Source: Artocarpus heterophyllus
Taxonomy: Eukaryota > Streptophyta > Magnoliopsida > Rosales > Moraceae
NCBI GenBank assembly: GCA_025403435.1
Contig: CM046338.1
Coordinates: 23,706,392-23,770,391 of the forward strand
Direction: 5' to 3'
Length of the DNA stretch: 64,000 nucleotides
Part shown: positions 24,380-36,454 of the stretch, piece by piece
Position numbering within the stretch: position 1 is the first letter of the stretch
How the letters are laid out: the number at the start of each line of letters is the position of its first letter
Program-made: the position numbers and the translations under genes
Notes under the pieces: generated by a model
Database searches by the model: none
What the model saw: only the letters and a program-made list of their open reading frames with translations
What the model was told of the DNA's origin: nothing

Positions 24380-26421
24380 TGTTGGAAACAAAGTGCGCAG
24401 CGGAATTTTTAAAATTTTTCATCAGAGTAATTTCCAAAACCCAAGTTTGACATGTTATATGTATAAATTAGACAGATCTTACTAACCTCAGTGTGCCGAA
24501 GAACCTCCGCAACCTGTGTAGAGAAGTAACGTTTAAGAAGAGCCTCAACCAACTGGTCTTCTTTGCTATTCTCTACCCACAACCAGAGTGGGTGTGGGCT
24601 CACAAGTATAGCTCTTCCACCGGTGACTCTCCTTCCAACCAATAGAGAGAACCCGAAGCTAGTGTTCGTGATTTGTGAACAAAAGCTCTCAGGGAGTTTA
24701 CAGATGCTCACTAGAAGAGTATCACTCTTAATCTCTCAAATTGATCTGAGTAAATCATGAGACTCACTCCCTTTTTATAGCTATTGGTCCTAGGGTCAGT
24801 CCATATCAGATTAGGTCTCAAAAACTCGAAACAGAATCAAGTTCAGATCAATATCTGATAAGATCCGCGTGAAATTGCGTAATCTTATCTCCCGCTGATC
24901 GGCAGGCCGAACATTCTGATCGGCAGGCCGAACAGGCCAGTTTGGCAGGCCGAACACGTCATCTGGCAGGCCGAACTCCCAAGAAAAAATCTCCATGAAT
25001 CTTTTATTTTCCACCCGAGATTCTAAAGGATAAAGTCTCAGTTTTGATTCAAATAACCCAATAGAGAAGCTATCTGATCAAAACAAACTTTATCAAGATA
25101 ATCTCCAAGAAAATAAATCAATTCACAATAATTCTACAAGTTTATCCTGTTCTAATTTGACCAAAATTACAACAACCGATAAACAGACAAGAATTATCTG
25201 ATCGCAATATTTCAACAAGTTTATCTTGAACTAATTTCTTACAAAATTAATTCAACCGATAAACAGACATGAATTATTTGATTCTTACAAATTTTAAACC
25301 AATCTAATAAATCTGACATAAGTCACCAATTAATGGAAAAGCACGTCGTGTCGTTACAGGATTTTGTGAGCTAGCAAAGGGGACCAAAATGGACCTATAA
25401 AGTTCAAGTTCATGATAATTATGAAACCCAATATCACAGATATACATTTCACAATTATCAACTCCAACGCTACTCCACTAAAAGCTTGGAGCTGGACTCT
25501 CAAACTTTATAGAATTACGAAGCTTGTGTAGCTAAGTCTCCTTGACATATCATAGTGTATCGCATCCCCATATGATCATTCATAATTGGCTTAAGGACAA
25601 GTTCTGTCTTACCTTCCCCGATTATTTTTGTCTTACATTCCATTGTCTCACCGTTAGAAAACTTACCATCCAAAGATAGTATACCATTCAGTTACACCTA
25701 TGTATCCAAATGGTTGAGCGCTCCAGTTTTCCAATTACAGGACAACGCATATAAGAGGATATCATTACTCCTAAAGAGTAGCAATAGATTCCATATCTAT
25801 GAATAACAAGTCTACTCTATCAAGTATCAAGAGTCATGCCTCCAACGTACCGGCATGCATACCACTATTGAGATGTGGGTGTCACCCTTTGGTACATCAA
25901 AAGATACAAGTCGAGACAACAGGTGCACTATTCATCTCAGGATTAAGATACAATACAAATGACTGTCAAAAGTGAATCAATTTGCCAAGATAGAATTATT
26001 AATCCAAATCAATTCACTTTATGTCCCGATCCAACACATCGTCACCTATGACAACGTGCCAATGTTTCTATTCACGCAGCCCAACTCCAATGGTCAAGAC
26101 AAACCATCTCCCAAAAGGGATATAGACAACATAACAATCTTTACATGAATAAAGCACCCAACTTTTTTCCCTCGATTGCGGATCATATGTTTTAGACCGT
26201 CACCTTAAGAATCATGTCTTTCGCATAATCAGTCCATCATATGCCCAATTCTTAAGGTTTAGACTGACAGTCTCAGACTACTGTTTGCTTATCATACATT
26301 CAACAAATATGAACATAAAGAGGACAAGATTTGGTATATATAAATGAATAAATTCTTTATTGTTAAAAATGTCTCCAAAACCATATTACATTTTTACTCC
26401 TTAGGGCATACATGTCTAACA
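24380..26421 (-). repeat. 3' LTR of copy C
   Basis: This complete LTR of 2042 bp is read on the minus strand. Four well-preserved TCGGCAGGCCGA-type units lie at 24893-24977. CCTAGG at 24789-24794 flanks the TATA box on the minus strand. It is one of the best preserved LTRs of the family in this window. Confidence 0.9.
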
Positions 26422-26432
26422 ATCTCCCACTT
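26422..26432 (-). other. Polypurine tract of copy C
   Basis: Read on the minus strand, AAGTGGGAGAT adjoins the 3' LTR start, as in copies A, B and D. Confidence 0.75.
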
Positions 26433-26437
26433 ATACT

Positions 26438-28071
26438 AAGTGAGTAATTACAGCAAATTTCGCATCCCCATAGCTTCCACATGCCTCTCGAAGACTCTCC
26501 CAGTAAGTGTCTTCGTAAATGGATCAGCTAAATTTTCCTCTGACGCAATCATGCACACTATGACTTGCCCACCCTCAATGAAGTCCTTTATCACATGATA
26601 CTTCCGATCAATATGCTTACTCTTCTTGTGAAATCTTGGTTCCTTAGCTTTAGCTACCGCCACATTGTTATCACAGTACAGTGATACCGCTTTATCCATA
26701 CCAGGAACAACCTCAAGATCCCCAAGGAACTTACGGAGCCACACTGCTTCTTTCGAAGCATCACTAGCCGCCACATACTCGGCCTCCATCATTGAATCTG
26801 AAGTACAATCTTGCTTCGCACTTCTCCAACTGATGGCACAGCCTCCCAGAGTAAACACAAACCCCGAAGTCGATTTTCTGGAATCCAGACAGGAGTGAAA
26901 ATCAGAATCAGTGTATCCTAGAGGAGTTAAATCCTCACCCGAATACACAAGCATATACCCTCGAGTCCTTCTCAGGTACTTGAAAATATGCTTTACCGCA
27001 ACCCAATGGTTCGATCTTGGATCCGCCTGAAATTAACTTACAATCCCGACCGCATAGCTAATATCCGGTCGAGTGCAAAGCATGGCATACATGAGACTAC
27101 CCACTGCCGAAGCATAAGGCACCTTCTTCATGTATTCTCTTTCTTCATAAGACTTTGGAGAGTCTTTCTTGGAAAGAGTAATTCCAGACTTAGATGGTTG
27201 CCCACCTTTCTTGGAATCCTGCATTGCAAACCACCTGAGAATTTTATCTATGTAGCTGGCCTAAGACAAAGCTATCATTTTGTTCTTCCTATCCCGAAAG
27301 ATCTGGATACCGAGAACAAAATTAGCCTCACCTAAGTCCTTCATGTCAAACAGCTTGGTCAACCATAATTTGACCAATGACAACGCCCCAACGTCATTGC
27401 CAATTAGCAGAATGTCATCTACATAGAGCAGTAGAAAAACCACCTTCCCATCCTTAATGTGTTTGTAAACACATGGTTCATCCACGTTTTGTGAGAACCC
27501 ATAAGTCTTGATCACTTGATCAAATCTTATGTTCCAAGAATGAGAAGCCTACTTAAGTCCATAAATAGACTTTAGCAGCTTACAAACCTTACCCTCTTGA
27601 CCCGCGACCTTGAACCCGTCTGGTTGTTCCATATAGATGGACTCATCAAGATAGCCATTCAGAAAAGCCGTCTTGACATCCATCTGCCAAATCTCGTAGT
27701 CGAGAGCGGCAACTATGGACAAGAGAATCCGGATGGACTTAAGCATGGCTACAGGTGAAAAGGTTTCCTCATAATCGATTCCTTCCTTTTTTGTGTAACC
27801 CTTAGCTACCAGTCTAGCCTTAAAGATTTCGACCTTTCCATCCACTCCTCTTTTCCTCTTGTAGATCCACTTACACCCTATGGGTTTTACCCCTTCGGGA
27901 AGATCCACAAGCTCCCAGACCCAATTTGTCTCCATAGACTTCATCTCAATGTTCATGGCCTCTGTCCAGAGTCTTCAATCAACATCCTCCATAGCTTCTG
28001 CGTAAGTATAGGGATCCCTGTCATGTTCATCCGGTTCAGCCAAAAAGACCTCCCCATTGAACATATACCTC
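26438..28071 (-). pseudogene. Reverse transcriptase and RNase H of copy C
   Basis: Three minus-strand frames carry the RT N-terminal half (27549-27956), the YVDDILLIGND catalytic segment (27261-27515) and the RNase H (26448-26954) with MMEAEYVAASDASKEAVWLR and YCDNN. In-frame stops near 27264 (CAG to TAG), near 27033 and near 27549 separate them. The catalytic boxes are intact and the damage is nonsense only in most places. Confidence 0.85.
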
Positions 28072-29040
28072 TCAGGTTGATGCCCGATCCTCCCGACTAC
28101 GCCGAAGCCCCTGAGGTTGTTGTTCATGTTTGTTTGGTTTTTCTACACCGATCGGAATGGTTTCGTTCGAAACCTCTAGAGTGAACGGATCACCCCTTAC
28201 CTCCTCAAAAACCACTTTGCTTCGAGGTTTAAAGTCGTCCATGTAACTCTCCTCAAGGAAAGTTGCATTAGTTGAAACCACGAACTTTTGATATCCTACA
28301 AACACGCAAACTTTTGAACGTGCTTCCAACTTATTCGGATCCTTAAACACGACATGAGCCGGACATCCCCATATGCGAATATGGTTTAAGGATGTCTTCC
28401 ATCTTGTCGACAACTCTTGAGGAGTTTTAGGGACCCATTTTGAAGGCACATTGTTCAAAAGATAACATGCTGTTTGTAGTGCATGTCCCCAAAAGGATAA
28501 AGGCAATGATGAATAAGTCATCATGGACCTAATCATGTCCAACAAAGTCCTATTCCTTCTCTTCGCTATGCCATTCTGCTGCGGAGTGCCCGGCGCAGTC
28601 AAATGGGATAAAATCCCATTCTCTAACAAGTGTCCCAAGAACTCATCAGAAAGGTATTCCCCACCTCGATCGGATCGAAGTGCCTTTATGGGTCTACCCA
28701 ATTGCTTTTCCACTTCAGCCCGAAACTCCCTGAACTTATCATAAGTTTTGCTTTTGTGGTACGTTAGGTACACATACCCATATCTTGAGTAATCATCAAT
28801 AAAAGTGATGAAGTACTCATACCCTCCTCGTGCCCGGATGTTCATAGGCCCGCATACATCACTATGCACAAGTTCTAGAACCCCTTCGGCTCTATTGCAA
28901 TTAGACCCATATGGTCTTTTGGTCATTTTACCCTCCAAACAAGACTCACATTGAGGTATAGATTCCACCTTTAAGTGACTTAAAGGTCCATCCCTTACCA
29001 ACCTTTGAATCCTATTCAGGTTAATATGGCCAAGGTGCAA
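28072..29040 (-). pseudogene. Integrase of copy C, long open frame with a lost catalytic Glu
   Basis: This is an uninterrupted 322-codon frame covering the zinc-binding region (HLGHINLNRI, CESCLEGK), HSDVCGP, RSDRGGEY and the C-terminal domain. The catalytic glutamate of the NG-x-AER box is a lysine (codon at 28561-28563, residue 160 of this frame), a G-to-A change. Integrase would have joined element DNA to the host chromosome, but this copy should be inactive. About 60 bp near 28285 are missing compared with A and D. Confidence 0.85.
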
Positions 29041-29550
29041 ATGCCAAAGATAAGTTTAATTAGAGTGAAAAGTTTTAAGTCTTTTTGAGTCATTATCATT
29101 TATCTCAGAATTAAGCAATAAGTCCATCTTAGGTTTGATAAAGTATAGATTATTTTGCAACCATCCAGAACAGATAAAAGATTTGTTTTTACAAATCACC
29201 ACTTTTTCATTAAAAGATACTACGTAGGAGTCTTTAAATAAAGAAGATATAGAAATTAAATTCCTTTTAAATTTAGGAACATAAAAACAATCTCGCAAAA
29301 TTAAATTCCTATAATTATCAAAGTAAAGATGGACATCTCCCACTGGTTCCGCTGAGACCAAGGATCCATCGCCCATCCGAAGCGTTAAGTCTTCACACAG
29401 CAGACTTCTCGTTTCTTTGAATCCCTGTAGAGAAACACAAACATGATTAGTTGCACCGGAATCTATGACCCAGATGTCACTGGATTCCACAACCAAACAA
29501 GTTTCTAAATATAGAAGATCACACCTACCTCCCTTAGAAAGGAAGTCCTT
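29041..29550 (-). pseudogene. Protease and pre-integrase region of copy C
   Basis: The aspartic protease keeps the canonical DSG in VIDSGATNHVCVSLQGF. It is followed by the GAG-pre-integrase segment ending at about 29056, where a TAA separates it from the integrase frame. This is one of only two copies here (with D) whose protease triplet is intact. Confidence 0.8.
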
Positions 29551-30332
29551 GCAATGCTTCTTTATATGCCCGACCTTACCACAGAAGAAGCACTTAAGCT
29601 TCTTTGGGTTCTTCTTCTTCTTCTTCTTGCTCTTGGCAGCAGCAGGAATAGAAGACTTCCCACTCTTGGCCCGTTGCTTCTTTCCATTCCCAGAGTTAGG
29701 ATTGGAACCAGAAGCAGCTACAACGTTGGCCTCACCACCAGCAGGAGACTCCTTGATCAGCAGTTCAAACTCCCGTAACTGTTTTATCAGTTCTGTCAAG
29801 GTCGTATCCCATCTATTGCTTAAATTAAAAGTAGCTCCTTAGACAGAGTCTCAAAGACCATAGTCATCTGAGTTTCAGCATCGATGTCAGCTCCATTGGT
29901 TTGAGCCTCAGTGAGGTAACCCATGACCAACATCATGTGCTCCTTTACAAATGTCCCCGGTCTCTGTCTACAGTTTAAGAGTTTCCGAAGCGCCCCTTGC
30001 CGCTTTGTTATGGCCTGGCCTCCAAACATGTCCTCAAGATTATCCAAGATCTGCTTCGCAGTCTCATAATCCTGATGTTGAGCCTGCAGCACGTTGTTCA
30101 TGCTAGCCATAACATAGCAGCGGGCCTGATCATTAGCATCTTTCCAGCAGTTGTACGCTTGTAATTTCTCATTACTTGAGTCTCCCGTAGGCTCGGGAGG
30201 ACAAGGGGTTGTCAGTACATATTTCAGTTTCTCAAAAGATCGGACGATGTCCAGGTTTCGTTTCCAATCGTTATAATTCTCACCGGTTAATTGGTTTTTT
30301 TCAAGTATCGATGATAAAGCATTTTTAGACAT
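29551..30332 (-). pseudogene. Gag of copy C
   Basis: The start ATG (CAT at 30330-30332) opens the family gag MSKNALSSILEKNQLTGENY. The N-terminal gag is the best preserved in the window, running without a stop to about 29835. There a deletion of about 17 bp shifts the frame. The lysine-rich linker and CCHC knuckle CFFCGKVGHIKKHC (29551-29593) follow in the next frame. Confidence 0.85.
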
Positions 30333-30552
30333 TTTCAATCTACAATAAAGAATCATATGCCAAACATAAGCAAACATATATAATAATTTAGTAAGATAAC
30401 ACAATCATGTAAAATCATACAAATGTGTTTATGTGTTAAAACCTTGAAAATATCACAACCTTACAACGATAATTCCCAACTTAGAATTCAACAAGCTCGT
30501 AGGGGAGTCATGCCAAATTCAATCAGGAACACGGATCCCCTCTTGATTAATA
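30333..30552 (-). other. Residual leader of copy C with deletion junction
   Basis: Only the gag-proximal 220 bp of the leader remain. At about 30550 the leader jumps directly into LTR sequence equivalent to position 24595 of the other LTR. This deletion explains the absent primer-binding site and leader repeat clusters. Confidence 0.85.
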
Positions 30553-32375
30553 TGTGGGCTCACACGTACAGCTCTTCCACCAGTGACTCCCCTTCCAACC
30601 AATAGAGAGAACCCAAAGCTAGTGTTCGTGATTTGTGAACAAAAGCTCTCATGGAGTTTTCAGATGCTCACTAGAAGAGTATCACTCTTAATCTCTCAAA
30701 TTGATCTGAGTAAATCATGAGACTCACTCCCTTTTTATAGCCATTGGTCCTGGGGTCAGCCCATATCAGATTAGGTCTCAAAAACCTGAAACAGAATCAA
30801 GTTTGGATCAATATCTGATAAGATCCTTGTGAAATTGCGTAATCTTATCTCTCGTTGATCGGCAAGCCGAACAGCCTGATCAGCAGGCCGAACAGGCCCC
30901 ATCGGCAGGCCGAACACGTCATCCGGTAGGCCAAACTCTTGAGAAAAAATCTCTGTGAATCTTTTATTTTCCACCGAGATTCTAAAGGATAAAGTCTCAG
31001 TTTTGATTCAAATAACCCAATAGAGAAGTTATCTGATCAAAACAAACTTTATCATGATAATCTCTAAGAAAATAAATCAATTCATAATAATTCTACAAGT
31101 TTATCTTGTTCTAATTTGTCCAAAATTAAAACAACCGATAAACAGACAAGAATTATTTGATCGCAATATTTCAACAAGTTTATCTTGAACTAATTTCTTA
31201 CAAAATTAATTCAACCGATAAACAGACATGAATTATTTGATTCTTACAAATTTTAAACCAATTTGATAAATCTGACATAAGTCACCAATTATTGAAAAAG
31301 CACGCCGTGTCATTACAGGATTTTGTGAGCTAGCAAAGGGGACCAAAATGGACCTATAAAGTTCAATCTCATGATAATTATGAAACCCAATATCCCAGAT
31401 ATACATTTCACAATTATCAACTCCAACGCTACTCCACTAAAAGCTTGTTGCTGCACTCTCGAACTTTATAGAATTACAAAGCTCGTATAGCTAAGTCTCC
31501 ATGACATATCATAGTGTATCGCATCCCCATATGATCATCCATAATCGGCTTAAGGACAAGTTCTGTCTTACCTTCCCGATTATTTTTATCTTACGTTCCA
31601 TTGTCTCACCATTAGAAAACTTACAATCCAAAGATAGTATACCATTCGGTTACACCTATGTATCCAAATGGTTGAGCGCTCTAGTTTTCCAATTACAAGA
31701 CAATGCATATAAGAGGATATTATTACTCCTAAAGAGGAGGAGGTATGGATTCCATTTCTATGAATAACAAGTCTACGCTATTAAGAGTCAAGCCTCCAAC
31801 GTACCAGTATGCATACCACTATTGAGATGTGGGTGTCATCCTTTGGCACATCAAAAGACATAAGTCAAGACAACGGGCCCACTATTCATCTCAGGATTAA
31901 GATACAATACAGATGACTGTCTAAAGTGAATCGATTTGCCAAGACAAAATTATTAATCCAAATCAATTCACTTTATGTCCTGATCCAACACATCGTCACC
32001 TATGACAACGTGCCAATGTTTCTATTCACGCAGTCCAACTCCGATGGTCAAGACAAACCATCTCCCAAAAGAGATATAGACAACATAACAATCTTTACAT
32101 GAATAAAGCGCCCAACTTTATTCCCTTGATTGCGGATCATATGTTTTAGGCCGTCACCTTAAGAATCATGTCTTCCGCATAATCAGTCTATCATATGCCC
32201 AATTCTTAAGGTTTAGACTGATAGTCTCAGACTACTGTTTGCTTATCATAAATTCAACAAATATGAATGTAAAGAGGATAAGATTTGGTATATATAAATG
32301 AATAAATTCTTTATTGATAAAAATGTCAACAAAAACATTTTACATTTTTACTCCTTAGGGCATACATGTCTAACA
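30553..32375 (-). repeat. Truncated 5' LTR of copy C
   Basis: This LTR fragment of about 1.82 kb lacks the inner end (U5). Four quasi-palindrome units remain at 30856-30936. The outer end, ...CATGTCTAACA on the plus strand, is intact and abuts the AAAAC duplication. Confidence 0.9.
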
Positions 32376-34383
32376 AAAACTCCTCACGAGTTGTGGACGA
32401 GTAGGAAGACATCCTTAAACCATATTCGCATATGGGGATGTCCGACCCATATCCTGTTTAAGGATCCGAATAAGTTGGAAGCACATTTGGAAGTTTGCGT
32501 GTTTGTAGGATATCCAAAAGGGACTAAAGCGGGTTATTTTTATAACCTGAAGGAAAATAAAGTCATGGTTTCAACTAATGCAACTTTCCTTGAGGAGAGC
32601 TACATGGACAACTTTAAACCTCAAAGCAAAGTAGTGCTTGAGGAGTTAAGGAGTGATCCGATCACTTCGGAGGTTTCGAATGAAACCGTTTCGATCAGTG
32701 TAGAAAAACCAAACAAACCTGAACAACAACCTCAGGGGCTTTGGCATAGTAGGAGGATCGGGCATCAACTTGAAAGGTATTTGTTCAACACGGAGGTCTT
32801 CTTGGTTGAACCGGATGAAGACGACAGGGATCCTTCTACTTACACAGAAGCTATGGAGGATGTTAATTCAAAACTTTAGACAGAGGCCACGAACACAGAA
32901 ATGAAGTCTATGGAGACTAATCAGGTCTGGGAGCTTGTGGATTTTCCCAAAGGGGTAAAACCCATACGGTGTAAGTGGATCTACAAGAGGAAAAGAGGAG
33001 TGGATGGAAATGTCGAAACCTTTAAGGCTAGATGGGTAGCTAAGGGTTATACGCAAATGGATGGAATCGATTATGAGGAAACTTTTTTGCCTGTAGCCAT
33101 GCTTAAGTCCATCTGAATTTTCTTGTCCATAGCTGCTGCTCTCGACTACGAGATTTGGTAGATGGATGTCAAGATAGCCTTTTTGAATGGCTATCTTGAT
33201 GAGTCCATTTATATGGAACAACCAGATGGGTTCAAGGTCACGGGTCAAGAGGGTAAGGCTTGTAAGTTGCTAAAGTCAATTTATGGACTTAAGCAGGCTT
33301 CTCGTTCTTGGAACATAAGATTTGATCACGGATCAAGACTTATGGGTTCTCACAAAATTTGGACGAACCATGTGTTTACAAACACATTAAGGATGGAAAG
33401 GTGGTTTTTCTACTGCTCTATGTAGATGACATTCTGCTAATTGGCAATGACGTTGGGGCATCGTCATTGGTCAAATTATCGTTGACTAAGCAGTTTGACA
33501 TGAAGGGCTTAGGTGAGGCTAATTTTGTTCTCGGTATCCAGATCTTTTGGGATAGGAAGAACAAAATGATAGCTTTGTCACAAGCAGGCTACATAGATAA
33601 AATTCTCAGGAGGTTTGCAATGTAGGATTCCAAGAAAGCTGGGCAACCATCTAGGTCTGGAATTACTCTTTCTAAGAAAGACTCTCCAAAGTCTTATGAA
33701 GAAAGAGAATACATGAAGAAGGTGCCTTATGTTTCGGCAGTGGGTAGTCTCATGTATGCCATGCTTTGCACACGATCAGATATTCGCTATGCGGTCGGGA
33801 TTGTAACTCGATTTAAGGTGGATCCAGGACCGAACCATTGGGTTGTGGTAAAGCATATTTTCAAGTACCTGAGAAGAACTCGAGGGTATATGCTTGTGTA
33901 TTTGGGTGAGGACTTGACTCTCTAGGATACATTGACTTGGATTTGCAATCCTATCTAGATTCTAGGAAATTGACTTTGGGTTTTGTGTTCAATCTAGGCG
34001 TCGGTGCCATTAGTTGGAGAAGTGCTAAGCAAGATTGCACTTTAGATTCAACGATGGAGGCCGAGTATGTGGCAGCTAGTGTTGCTTCGAAAGAAGCAGT
34101 GTGGCTCCGTAAGTTTCTTGGGGATCTTGAGGTTGTTCCTGGTATGGATAAGGTGGTATCACTGTACTGTGATAATAGTGCGATCGTAGCTAATGCTAAG
34201 GAACCAAGATTTCACAAGAAGAGTAAGCATATCGATCAAAAGTATCATGTGATAAAGGACTTCGTTGAGGGCAAGCATGTCACGGTGTGTAAGATCACGT
34301 CAAAGGACAATTTAGTTGATCCATTTACGAAGACACTTACTGGGAGCGTCTTCGAGAGGCATGTGGAAGCTACGGGGATGTGA
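32376..34383 (+). pseudogene. Reverse transcriptase and RNase H of copy A (segment after C)
   Basis: This resumes the pol reading after copy C. A long stretch covers the integrase C-terminus and RT start. TAG or TGA codons occur at about 32877 (W to stop), 33115 and 33159, and at 33622-33624 a TAG replaces CAG. A frameshift lies near 33330. The YVDDILLIGND box is intact at about 33419-33451. RNase H follows after another frameshift near 33925, with STMEAEYVAAS and YCDNSA. The frame ends at 34381-34383. Confidence 0.85.
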
Positions 34384-34410
34384 GATTTGTCATATTTACT
34401 CACTTAGTGC

Positions 34411-34421
34411 AAGTGGGAGAT
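34411..34421 (+). other. Polypurine tract of copy A
   Basis: AAGTGGGAGAT immediately precedes the 3' LTR. It is the presumed plus-strand primer site. Confidence 0.8.
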
Positions 34422-36454
34422 TGTTAGACATGTATGCCCTAAGGAGCAAAAATGTAATATGTTTTTTGGAGACATTTTTGTCAATAAAGAATTTATTCAT
34501 TATTTATATACCAAATCTTGTCCTCTTTACGTTCATATTTGTTGAATGTATGTTAAGCAAACAAAAGTCTGAGACTGTCAGTCTAAACCTTAAGAATTGG
34601 GCATATGATGGACAGATTATGCGAAAGACACGATTCTTAAGGTGATGGTCTGAATCATACGACCACAATCGAGTGAATAAAGTTGGGCGCTTTATTCATG
34701 CAAAGATTGTTATGTTGTCTATATCCCTTTTGGGAGGTGGTTTGTCTTGACCATTGGAGGAGGACTCCGTGAATAGAAACATTGGCACGTTGTCATAGGT
34801 GACGATGTGTTGGATCGGGACATAAAGTGAATTGATTTGGGTTAATAATTATGTCTTGACAAATCGATTCACTTTAGACAATCATTTGTGTTGTATCTTA
34901 ATCCTAAGATGAATAGTGGGCCGGTTGTCTTGACTTGTGTCATTTGATGTACCAAACGGTGAGACCTACATCTTAATAGTGGCATGTATGCCAGTACGTT
35001 GGAGGCATGACTCTTGATGGCATAGACTTGTTATTCACAGATATGGAATTCATAGCTCCTCTTTAGGAGTAATGATATCTTCTTATATGCGTTATCATAT
35101 AATTGGAAAACTGGAGCGCTTAACTATTTGGATACATAGGTGTAACCGAATGGTATACTGTCTTTGGATGGTAAGTTTTCTGATGGTCAGATAATGGAAC
35201 GTAAGATAAAAATAATCAAGAAGGTGAGACAGAACTTGTCCTTAAGCCGATTATGGATTATCATACGGGGATACGATACACTATGATATGTCATGGAGAC
35301 TTAGCTATACGGGCTTCGTAATTTTATGTAGTTCGAGAGTGCAGCTCCAATCTTTTAGTAGAGTAGCGTTGGAGTTGATAATTATGAAATGTATATCTGG
35401 GATATTGGGTTTCATAATTATTGGGAGCTTGAACTATATAGGTCCATTTGGTCCCCTTTGCTACCTCACAACATCCTGTAACGACATGGTGTGCTTTTCC
35501 AATAATTGGTGACTTATATCAGATTTATTAGATTTGTTAAAATTTGGAAGAATCAAATAATTCATGTCTGTTTATCGGTTGAATTAATTTTGTAATAAAA
35601 TTGATTCAATATAAACTTGTTGAATTGTAAGGATCGGATAATTCTTGTCTGTTTATCGGTTGATTTAATTTTGCATAAATTAGATCAAGATAAACTTGTA
35701 GAATTATTGGGAATTGATTTATTTTCTTAGAGATTATTTAGATAAACTTGTTTTGATCAGACAACTTCTCTATTGGGTTATTTGAATTAAAACTGAGACT
35801 TTATCCTATAGAATCTCGGGTGGAGAATAAAAGATTCACGAGATTTTTTATTCGACAGTTCGGCCTGTCGATGGACGTGTTTGGCCTACCGATGGGACCT
35901 ATTCGGCCTGCTGATCAGGTGGTTCGGCCTGTCGATCAGCGAAGGATAAGATCACGTGTTTCCACGTAGATCTTATCAGATATTGACCTGAATTTGATTC
36001 TGATCCGAGTTTTAAGACTTAATCTGATAAGGGCTGATCCTAGGACCAACCTCTATAAATAGGAAGTGATTCTCACAAGTTACTCAAATCAATTGAGAGA
36101 TTAAGAGTGATATTCTGCAAGTGAGAATCTGAAAAACTCCCTAAGAGCTTTTGTTCACAAATCCCAAACATTTGTTTTGGGTTCTCTCGATTGGTTGGAA
36201 GGAGAGTCACCAGTGGAAGAGCTATACGTGTGAGCCCACACTCACTCCAGTCGTGGATAGAGAATAGCAAAGAAGACCAGTTGGTTAAGGCTCTTTTGGA
36301 ACGTTATTTCTCTTCACAGATTGCGGAGGTTCTTTGGCACACAAAGGTTAGTAAGATCTGGTTAATTTATACATATAGCATGTCAAACTTGTGTTTTAAA
36401 AATTACTCTGATATAAAAATTTTTAAAATTCCACTGAGCACTCTTTTTCCAACA
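34422..36454 (+). repeat. 3' LTR of copy A
   Basis: This LTR of 2033 bp runs TGTTAGACATG...TTCCAACA. Four quasi-palindrome units lie at 35858-35942. CCTAGG (36039-36044) stands ten bases before the TATA box (36054-36063). The splice-donor-like AGGTTAGTAAG is near 36347. F1 sequence resumes at 36455. Confidence 0.9.

Larger units (their letters stand above)
24380..32375 (-). mobile_element. Copia retrotransposon copy C, antisense insertion in copy A
   Basis: This minus-strand family member has a complete 3' LTR at 24380-26421 and a truncated 5' LTR at 30553-32375. The target duplication AAAAC is exact (24375-24379 and 32376-32380), and copy A's coding sequence resumes behind it. A deletion of about 1.7 kb removed most of the leader, the primer-binding site and the first 210 or so bases of the inner LTR end. 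C therefore could not initiate reverse transcription normally. Confidence 0.95.
9802..36454 (+). mobile_element. Copia retrotransposon copy A, carrying nested copies B and C
   Basis: This is a full-length Ty1/copia element on the plus strand, with both LTRs, primer-binding site, leader, gag, pol and purine tract. It was later interrupted by two antisense elements of the same family. Removing B, C and one copy of each duplication leaves about 9.5 kb, comparable to copy D (9.74 kb). The five bases outside the LTRs are CCCGT and CCCAC, which differ by two transitions, so the target duplication appears decayed. The coding region contains several stops and frameshifts. Confidence 0.9.

Noticed and set aside
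24893..24977. Regularly spaced similar units resembling a CRISPR array
   Set aside because: Units are 12-15 bp with spacers of similar repeated content, inside a eukaryotic LTR. There are no cas genes, and copy number varies as in a minisatellite.
29465..29842. 125-codon plus-strand frame opposite the zinc-knuckle region, repeated at 19652 and 53617
   Set aside because: It is the antisense shadow of the lysine-rich gag linker (read as FFFFF and LLLL). Recurrence follows from the repeated element.
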